Positions 1 to 6,600 of a DNA stretch of 15,210 nt are shown here, piece after piece. Every line of letters starts with the position of its first letter. The stretch's first letter is position 1. A program made the position numbers and the translations under genes. Below the pieces are notes generated by a model, which was given only the letters and a program-made list of their open reading frames with translations, made no database searches and was not told the origin of the DNA. The stretch comes from Cloacimonetes bacterium UBA3541 (GTDB taxonomy: Bacteria; Cloacimonadota; Cloacimonadia; Cloacimonadales; Cloacimonadaceae), in assembly GCA_002376725.1 (NCBI GenBank), contig DFOM01000046.1, positions 1 to 15,210 on the forward strand. Reading direction: 5' to 3'.

Positions 1-3
1 GCT

Positions 4-27
4 TGTGCAGATGGGGACATCTGCACA
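4..27. other. Perfect 10-bp hairpin with GGGA tetraloop
   Basis: The arms TGTGCAGATG (4-13) and CATCTGCACA (18-27) are exact reverse complements around the loop GGGA, which fits the stable GNRA tetraloop class. No T-run follows on the plus strand (the next bases are C/A-rich), so it is not a canonical intrinsic terminator in that direction. It could be the 3' end of an upstream transcript, a structured RNA, or part of an interspersed repeat. Its right arm lies inside the first unit of the tandem repeat at 19-66. The structure is seen directly; its role is unknown. Confidence 0.6.
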
Positions 28-66
28 CCCCTATATCTACACACCCTTACATTTACACACCGTTAT
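19..66. repeat. Three tandem 16-bp repeats
   Basis: Three consecutive 16-bp units are visible: ATCTGCACACCCCTAT (19-34), ATCTACACACCCTTAC (35-50) and ATTTACACACCGTTAT (51-66). They share the core AT(C/T)T(A/G)CACACC and diverge mainly in the last bases. There are no spacers between units, so this is not a CRISPR array. The hairpin at 4-27 uses part of unit 1, so the repeat may extend or recur upstream of the window. No function can be assigned from sequence. Confidence 0.6.
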
Positions 67-306
67 GGTAAGCAAAGGACTTTGTAGATGGAACTAGAAA
101 ATATACCCGTTTCCGGAACTGTAAAATTACATTGACATTTCATAAAAGCAACAATAATGATAGTTTAATAACTGTGAAAGAAAGCTGTGATTTTTAGTCT
201 ATAGCATATAATGCCATAAATTAACAAGGACTGGTATGGCTTGACAAATTAGCAGTGTCCGATTTTGTGTAAAAAATTAAGTTAATTTAATATCAATAGG
301 ATAAAT
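67..306 (+). promoter_or_regulatory. Upstream region of tyrS with candidate promoter elements
   Basis: This stretch has no gene. Candidate elements are exact TTGACA hexamers at 132-137 and 241-246 and an exact TATAAT at 207-212. None has a well-matched partner at 16-18 bp: TTGACA at 132 pairs only with TAATGA at 155-160, and TATAAT has a weak -35. An inverted repeat, GCCATA (213-218) and TATGGC (235-240) with a 16-nt spacer, directly abuts the TTGACA at 241 and could be an operator or leader stem. No T-box-like structure was recognised. The true start site cannot be chosen by eye, and promoter consensus in this phylum is not certain. Confidence 0.35.
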
Positions 307-1509
307 ATGAACTTAGAACAGGAACTGAAGATAATCAGAAAAGCAGTGGATGAGATTATTCCGCAAGAAGATTTAGTAAATAAACTTATCCACAGCAAAG
401 AGACGGGTAAACCTTTAAGGATAAAATTTGGAATAGATCCCACTGGACCAGATGTTCATTTAGGCCACTTAGTACCTATTCGCAAGATGCGAGATTTTCA
501 GGATTTAGGGCATACGGGTGTAATAATTATTGGTGATTTTACTGCTCAGATTGGTGATCCCACAGGAAGAGATGAAACCCGACCTCCACTTACCCATCAG
601 CAGGTTCTATCTAATGCAGAAAAATTTATGGAACAGCTTTATACAATATTAAAACCGGAACAAACAGAAGTTAGATGGCAAAGTGAATGGTTTGATAAAA
701 TGGGCGTAAAAGATATAGTAAAGCTAATGGGGAATTTTACTCTGGCACAATTTATGGCACATGATACCTTTAGAAACCGATATGAACAGGGTCTTCCACT
801 CGGTCTTCACGAACTTATATATCCCCTTTTGCAGGCTTATGATTCTGTGGCAGTGCAAAGTGATGTAGAACTTGGGGCAACTGAACAGAAGTTTAATATC
901 CTCTGCGGAAGGGATATGCAACGCTATTTTGGGCAGGAAGAACAGGTAGCAATCCTCACTTCTCTTTTGATAGGTTTGGATGGTATCAATAAAATGGGTA
1001 AATCTTTAAATAATTATATCGCGGTTTTTGATCCTCCAGAAGAGAAATTTGGCAAGATTATGTCTATACCAGATAACTTGATACTAAATTACTATAAATA
1101 TGCTGCCTGGGCTGATGAAGAAGAACTGGATGCCATTCAGAAAGCATTGGATAATGGCACCAATCCTATGATATTAAAAAAACAGCTGGCACATCGGATA
1201 GTTGCATTTTTTCATAGTGAACAAGCTGCCGATGAAGCTCAAAGAACTTTTGAAAAGGTCTTTTCTCAAAGGGAATTACCTGATAATATTCCTGAATACA
1301 ATGTTAGTTATCCCGTTATGCGTATTACTAAACTATTGACTGAAAGCGGTATGTGCGAATCTGGAAGTGAAGCCAAAAGATTGATACAAGCTGGTGGTGT
1401 TAGTATAAATGGTGAGAAAATAACTTCTACTGATATGGATATTGAAATTAAGGATGGAATGGTTTTGCGTGTTGGTAAAAGAAAGTTTTTAAGATTGAGG
1501 AAACAATGA
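307..1509 (+). CDS. tyrS: Tyrosyl-tRNA synthetase
   Basis: This is a cytoplasmic class I aminoacyl-tRNA synthetase that joins tyrosine to tRNA-Tyr using ATP. The 400-residue product has a Rossmann catalytic domain with the class I HIGH-type motif HLGH (51-54, within FGIDPTGPDVHLGH). It also has the tyrosine-pocket region around YPLLQAYDS (172-180) and a KMSKS-type loop, KMGKS (229-233). A C-terminal S4 RNA-binding domain covers about 337-398 (MRITKLLTESGM...GGVSINGEKI). The length and KMxKS form match the TyrZ-like bacterial clade (about 395-420 residues) better than the E. coli KFGKT type. The start is supported by AGGA at 298-301, five bases before the ATG. The stop overlaps the next gene's start in an ATGA, suggesting coupled translation with the M50 protease. 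All expected motifs are intact. Confidence 0.97.
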   Translation: MNLEQELKIIRKAVDEIIPQEDLVNKLIHSKETGKPLRIKFGIDPTGPDVHLGHLVPIRKMRDFQDLGHTGVIIIGDFTAQIGDPTGRDETRPPLTHQQVLSNAEKFMEQLYTILKPEQTEVRWQSEWFDKMGVKDIVKLMGNFTLAQFMAHDTFRNRYEQGLPLGLHELIYPLLQAYDSVAVQSDVELGATEQKFNILCGRDMQRYFGQEEQVAILTSLLIGLDGINKMGKSLNNYIAVFDPPEEKFGKIMSIPDNLILNYYKYAAWADEEELDAIQKALDNGTNPMILKKQLAHRIVAFFHSEQAADEAQRTFEKVFSQRELPDNIPEYNVSYPVMRITKLLTESGMCESGSEAKRLIQAGGVSINGEKITSTDMDIEIKDGMVLRVGKRKFLRLRKQ

Positions 1510-2162
1510 ATTTTGCAGCAATATCAATGAACTTGATTAAAAACACATTAACTTTTATTATTATATTAATAATATTTTATTCCATTATTCTTCATGAAAT
1601 TAGTCATGCTCTGGTTTCTTATTGGCAGGGTGATGATACAGCTAAAGTGATGGGTAGATTAAGTCTTAACCCATTTAAACACATAGATGTATTTGGCACT
1701 ATAATTCTTCCGCTGTTAACTTATTTTACTATGGGGATAATACTTGGTTACGCTAAACCGGTACCCTTAAATCCCTATAATTATAAAAATATGAAAATAG
1801 GAACAGGTCTATCTGCCTTAGCTGGTCCAGTTGCTAATTTCTTGATTTCTATAGTATTTGCAATTATATTTCATCTAACACAGGGTCAGCAGTTAATACC
1901 CTATATCTGTCAAATGGTAGTATTTTTCAATCTATTGCTAGCATTTTTCAATTTAATTCCAATTCCACCACTTGATGGATCAAAGGTCTTAGGTATGCTT
2001 TTACCTGATTATGCTTTCTATAAATTTATGGCATATGAACGAATCGGTATGATAGCAATCATCTTTATTTTGATGATTTCTGGTCTTTTGGGATTTAATA
2101 TTGTAGGAAGACTAATTATTCCTCCCATAAACTTTATGATGCATCTTTTAGGGATAATTTAA
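1506..2162 (+). CDS. Site-2-type M50 membrane metalloprotease family protein
   Basis: This 218-residue, very hydrophobic integral membrane protein belongs to the compact M50 (YwhC/Rip-like) zinc protease family. The zinc-binding HExxH motif is HEISH (30-34), inside the first membrane helix. A conserved SALAGPVANFLIS segment (103-115) forms another helix. The second active-site motif, NLIPIPPLDGSKVLG (149-163), supplies the Asp ligand (D157). Roughly five to six hydrophobic segments are visible, with no PDZ domain. The family cleaves substrates within the membrane; the substrate here is unknown. The ATG overlaps the tyrS stop (ATGA), and a second Met at residue 8 (position 1527) is an alternative start. 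A 22-bp gap leads to glnA, so the three genes are probably one transcript. The pairing with tyrS and glnA gives no obvious functional clue. Confidence 0.9.
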   Translation: MNFAAISMNLIKNTLTFIIILIIFYSIILHEISHALVSYWQGDDTAKVMGRLSLNPFKHIDVFGTIILPLLTYFTMGIILGYAKPVPLNPYNYKNMKIGTGLSALAGPVANFLISIVFAIIFHLTQGQQLIPYICQMVVFFNLLLAFFNLIPIPPLDGSKVLGMLLPDYAFYKFMAYERIGMIAIIFILMISGLLGFNIVGRLIIPPINFMMHLLGII

Positions 2163-2184
2163 TATAATAATAAAGAGGATAAAA

Positions 2185-3606
2185 ATGACTAAAGAAAAAA
2201 TCAGAGAATTGATTAAAGCCAAAGAAGTTCAAGCAGTAGATTTGAAATACTGCGGTATGGATGGAAGATGGTATCATATCACTATCCCAGTTAGAGGTCT
2301 GAAAGAAGTGACTGACCTGGGAGTTCCTTTTGATGGTTCTTCTATACCAGGAATGAAAAGTGTAGAATCTGGAGATATGATATTAATGCCAGATCTGGAA
2401 ACAGCTCAGATAGACCCATTTTATGAGACCTATACTATGCGGTTGATATGCTCTATTTGTGATGCAGAAACTCGCCAGGGTGTAAAAACTGATTCTAGAA
2501 GTGTAGCTTTAAGAGCCCAAGAATATCTCCTTTCTACTGGCATTGCAGATAAAAGTACCTGGATACCTGAATTGGAATTCTATCTTTTTGATTCAGTGCA
2601 ATATCAGAGCAATGAATACAGTTGTGGCTTATTAGTTGAATCTGCAGAAGATAAAGAAGCTATCCCATTAGAAAATGAAGATAATGATGGCTTAGCACAA
2701 CAGGACCGTAAAGGTTATCATATGGATACTCCATTTGACCAATTCTATGAGATTCGTCAGGAGATGGTAGATAGAATGGAAAATTATGGTATTAAAGTAC
2801 GATATCATCACCACGAAGTAGGTTTAGCTTCTCAGCAAGAAATTGAAACTGAACTTCTGGAGTTCCCCAAAATCTGTGATGATGTTATGGTGATGAAAGA
2901 TATCATTCGTCGCACTGCTCTGGAGTATGGTTTAACTGCAACCTTTATGCCCAAACCGATATATAATCAAGCTGGAAGTGGGATGCATTTTCATATTATG
3001 CTGCATAAAGATGGAGAAAATATTTTCTATCAAAAAGGCGGTTATGCTGACCTCTCTGATATAGCCATCTGGTTTATCGGAGGGATATTAAAACATGGAA
3101 GATCACTGATTGCTTTCACCAATCCCAGCACAAATAGCTATAAAAGATTGCTTCCAGGCTTTGAAGCTCCTGTAAAACTATTCTATGGACTTGCTAATCG
3201 TAGTGCTGCTATCCGTATTCCTAAATATGCTAATACTACTGAGACTAAACGCTTTGAATTCCGAACTGGAGATGCCACCTGCAACCCCTATCTCGCTATG
3301 AGTGCTATGTTAATGGCAGGTTTGGATGGGGTTAAAAATCAGCTAGACCCAGCAAAATATAACCTCGGACCCTATGACGAGAATGTTTTTGACTGGAGTG
3401 AAGAAAAGAAGGCAAAGCTGCTTCCTATACCAGCGAATTTAAAAGAAGCTATGCAAAGTCTGGAAGAAGATCATCAATATCTGCTTGAAGGTGATGTCTT
3501 TAATGAAGAATTGATTGAATCCTATATAAAACTTAAGTTGAAAGAGCACGACGAAATCTGTAATCGTGTCCATCCTTATGAATTTATCCTATATTATAAT
3601 TTATAA
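2185..3606 (+). CDS. glnA: Type I glutamine synthetase
   Basis: This cytoplasmic dodecameric enzyme makes glutamine from glutamate, ammonia and ATP, the entry point of nitrogen assimilation. The 473-residue protein has the N-terminal beta-grasp domain with the latch FDGSSIPG (D50). Metal and ammonium-site residues follow in PELEFYLFD (E129, E131), HHHEVG (208-213) and GSGMHFH (H268). The glutamate flap is PGFEAPV (E327), followed by NRSAAIRIP (R339, R344) and KRFEFR (E358, R360). The length and the insert around 137-180 fit the beta subtype (E. coli, 469 residues), which is usually inactivated by adenylylation of a Tyr in NLYDL. Here the aligned segment reads NVFDW, with Phe402 instead of Tyr, so this control should be absent. 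An AAGAGG ribosome site (2173-2178) lies six bases before the ATG. No PII gene is in view. Confidence 0.97.
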   Translation: MTKEKIRELIKAKEVQAVDLKYCGMDGRWYHITIPVRGLKEVTDLGVPFDGSSIPGMKSVESGDMILMPDLETAQIDPFYETYTMRLICSICDAETRQGVKTDSRSVALRAQEYLLSTGIADKSTWIPELEFYLFDSVQYQSNEYSCGLLVESAEDKEAIPLENEDNDGLAQQDRKGYHMDTPFDQFYEIRQEMVDRMENYGIKVRYHHHEVGLASQQEIETELLEFPKICDDVMVMKDIIRRTALEYGLTATFMPKPIYNQAGSGMHFHIMLHKDGENIFYQKGGYADLSDIAIWFIGGILKHGRSLIAFTNPSTNSYKRLLPGFEAPVKLFYGLANRSAAIRIPKYANTTETKRFEFRTGDATCNPYLAMSAMLMAGLDGVKNQLDPAKYNLGPYDENVFDWSEEKKAKLLPIPANLKEAMQSLEEDHQYLLEGDVFNEELIESYIKLKLKEHDEICNRVHPYEFILYYNL

Positions 3607-3654
3607 AAAATGGAATAATTATTGCTCCATATAAATATAAATATTCTACCTATT

Positions 3655-3659
3655 AGAGG
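3655..3659 (+). promoter_or_regulatory. Ribosome binding site fixing the start of the C25 gene
   Basis: AGAGG at 3655-3659 lies seven bases before the ATG at 3667. This favours that ATG over an in-frame TTG at 3622, which has no such site and would put 15 residues ahead of a typical Lys-rich signal-peptide N-terminus (MIKK). Confidence 0.7.
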
Positions 3660-3666
3660 TAACTTG

Positions 3667-6600
3667 ATGATTAAAAAAGTATCCCTTGTTTTAATGTTGG
3701 GATTAAGTCTCAGCGCAATCTTAGCTCTTAACGATAATATACTTCCTCAAGCTAATCAAGCTTTCCAAATTACTACGAAAGCTACGAACTATTTGGATAT
3801 TCAATTCACACTTCCTTCGTATGATATAATAGAAGAAGAAGCTAACGGCAATATTTACCAGAGAATAATGATGCCAGAAGCAGGAACAACACTGGAAAGT
3901 GGATTGCCTGAGCTTCCTACTTTGAGCATAATGCTGGCTATACCTCGTCAAGGTAGCGTGCAGATTGAAACTTTAAATAGTCAGACGGAAGTGATAGCTC
4001 AATTTTTACCTTATCCTGTACAGGAAGAACAGGATTCCGCATCCCCCAAATCTTTTGTAATAGATAATGCTTACTATGAAAACGGTGTTCCCTATCCTGC
4101 TAATCTTATTCAGATTAGCGATCCGGTGATATTAAGAGATTTTCGTCTAGTAGGAATTCAGGTAAATCCCTTTAGTTATAATCCTCTAAACCACACTCTA
4201 ACGATTATTCCATCAGTATCTTTTCGTATTAACTATCTAAATGAGCCAGGAATCAATGAACTAGAAGGAGAATTACAATTCATTTCCCCTGCTTTTGCCA
4301 ATATCTATGAATCTATCATATTCAATTTTGATGATTATCGTAATCTGATAGATAGTCATATTCCTCCTCGTTACTTGATTATTTATGGCAATAACACTGA
4401 TACTAATTATATTGCTGCCTTAAATTCCTTTGTCCTCTGGAAAAAACAGAAGGGAGCAGATGTATCTATTGCCAGTACCGCTAATAATGAAGCAGGAAGC
4501 AGCACTACATCTATTAAGACCTATATTCAAAATGCCTATAATAATCTTGATACTAGACCCGATTATGTAATTCTTATTGGTGACACCAGTGGCTCCTATA
4601 CCATACCTTGTTTCACCTATTCTAATGGAGCAACCGATTATCCATATACACATTTAGCTGGTAGTGATATATTAGGTGATGTTTTTATCGGTAGAATCAG
4701 TGCAGAAAATTTTTCTCAGCTTCAGACTCTTTTCGCTAAAATTTATCTTTATGAAAGAGACATCAATCTAAATAACGCACAATGGTTGAATAGTATGCTT
4801 TTAATAGGTGATTATTCACCTTCAGGCATTAGTACAACCTATGTTAGCAAATTTATCAAGGAAAGTGCTCTTGCTATTAACCCTGATTATACCTTTACCG
4901 AATTATATGGTGACAATCCTTCTTCTACAGCAGTAACCAATGCTATCAATCAGGGAGTTGGATTTCATAGCTATCGTGGTTATATTAATATGAGTGGATG
5001 GTCGCCTTCGGAGTCTTTAAATAATGCCTATAGAATGCCTCATGCAGTTCTTCTTACCTGCAGTACGGGAAACTTCAATTCTACAGCAAGTACGGAAACT
5101 TATATACGATTAGGGAGTTCTGCCCAACCAAAAGGCGCAATAACTGCTATGGGTATGGCTACTTCAAGCACTAAAACAGTGTTCAATAATGTTTTGCATG
5201 GGGGGATATTTGGTGGAATATTTCAGTATAATATGCGTACTCCAGGCGAAGCTATGCTTAATGGAAAGTTATTTGCATTCCAGGTTTATGGTCTGTCTTC
5301 TAACTATAATAACCAACATATTCATTGGCTAAATCTAATGGGAGATCCCACCGTGGAGATATACTGTGGTATTCCAAACCATTTTAATATTAGTAGTCAA
5401 ACCAGTATTCCCCTGGGACAGAATTATATAGATGTATTTGTAACTGATGGATCTGGTGTTCCAGTGAAAGATGCCTGTGTTACTTTAACTCAAAACAATT
5501 CCATTATCGGTCGTGGTTATACAGATGAAGATGGTAATGTTGTCCTTATCTTATCCTCCGATATGACAGTTAATCCCTGTGTTCTTACTGTTTCCAAACA
5601 TAATTTTAAACCTTTACAGCAAAATATAGCAGTAGACAATTCAGGAACTCTGGTTCCAGGCACTATCATTGTGGATGATGATAATGATGGTTTCTCACAG
5701 GGCAATTGTGACGGTCTAGTAGATGCAGGAGAGACTATTGAGCTTCTTTTAGGACTCCGTAATACCACTGCTACTTCCATTTCCGGTATTTCTGGTTATT
5801 TATCTTCCAGAAGCCCTTATATCTCTATAGTGGATTCTCTGCTCACTTATGAAGCGATAGCTCCTTCTGCTCTGGGTTTTAATAATAATCCGGTGGTGGT
5901 GAATATAGCAGCTAATACACCTAATGAGGCAATGATTCGTTTTCATCTTATGCTCACCGATAGCAATAATGTTAGCTATGATGTTTCCGAGTTCGTAATT
6001 GCGAATAATGCGGAGATGATTTTTAATAGCTATCAGGTGATAGATGAAGGAAATCAGGTTTTAGATCCTGGAGAAAACGCTGGGTTTGTAGTTACTGTAA
6101 CCAATCAAACTAATATACCTGTAACTGATATCTATGGCCGTCTCTATACGCTGAATGATTTATTGTCTGTTAGTGACCCTATAGCTTATTTTGGAGATTT
6201 ATTACCTGACATTGAGATTACTCCAACCACCGATATCTTTCAGCTTTATGGTAGACCGATGTTGCTCCCAGGAATGATTATTCCTATGCGTTTGAAGCTT
6301 TATAATAGCTCAGGATTTGAACAATGGCTGGATTTTTCTCTTACCATAGGAGTGGTAACGGTAAACAATCCCTTGGGACCGGATAGTTACGGTTATGTTA
6401 TCTACGATGACCAGGACATAGGTTATGAGGAATGTCCCATTTATAATTGGATAGAAATTGCTCCTGCTGAAGGCGGATTAGGAACAGCTCTGCCTATCAC
6501 CGATGCTTATGCGGGCGGAGATGAAGGAGACCAGGTAGGATCACATGCTCTGGCTGTGGTAGAATTACCTTTTCCTTTCCAATTTTATGGGCAGGTATAT

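Noticed and set aside
19..66. Possible CRISPR remnant
   Set aside because: The three units are directly adjacent with no spacers, are only 16 bp long, and no cas gene is present.
3610..3630. ATGGA/TCCAT inverted repeat after glnA as a terminator
   Set aside because: The stem is short and A/T-rich and no T-run follows, so it does not support termination between glnA and the C25 gene.
3622..3666. In-frame TTG start adding 15 residues to the C25 protein
   Set aside because: It has no good ribosome site and would bury the signal peptide. The ATG at 3667 has AGAGG at proper spacing and gives a typical MIKK signal peptide.
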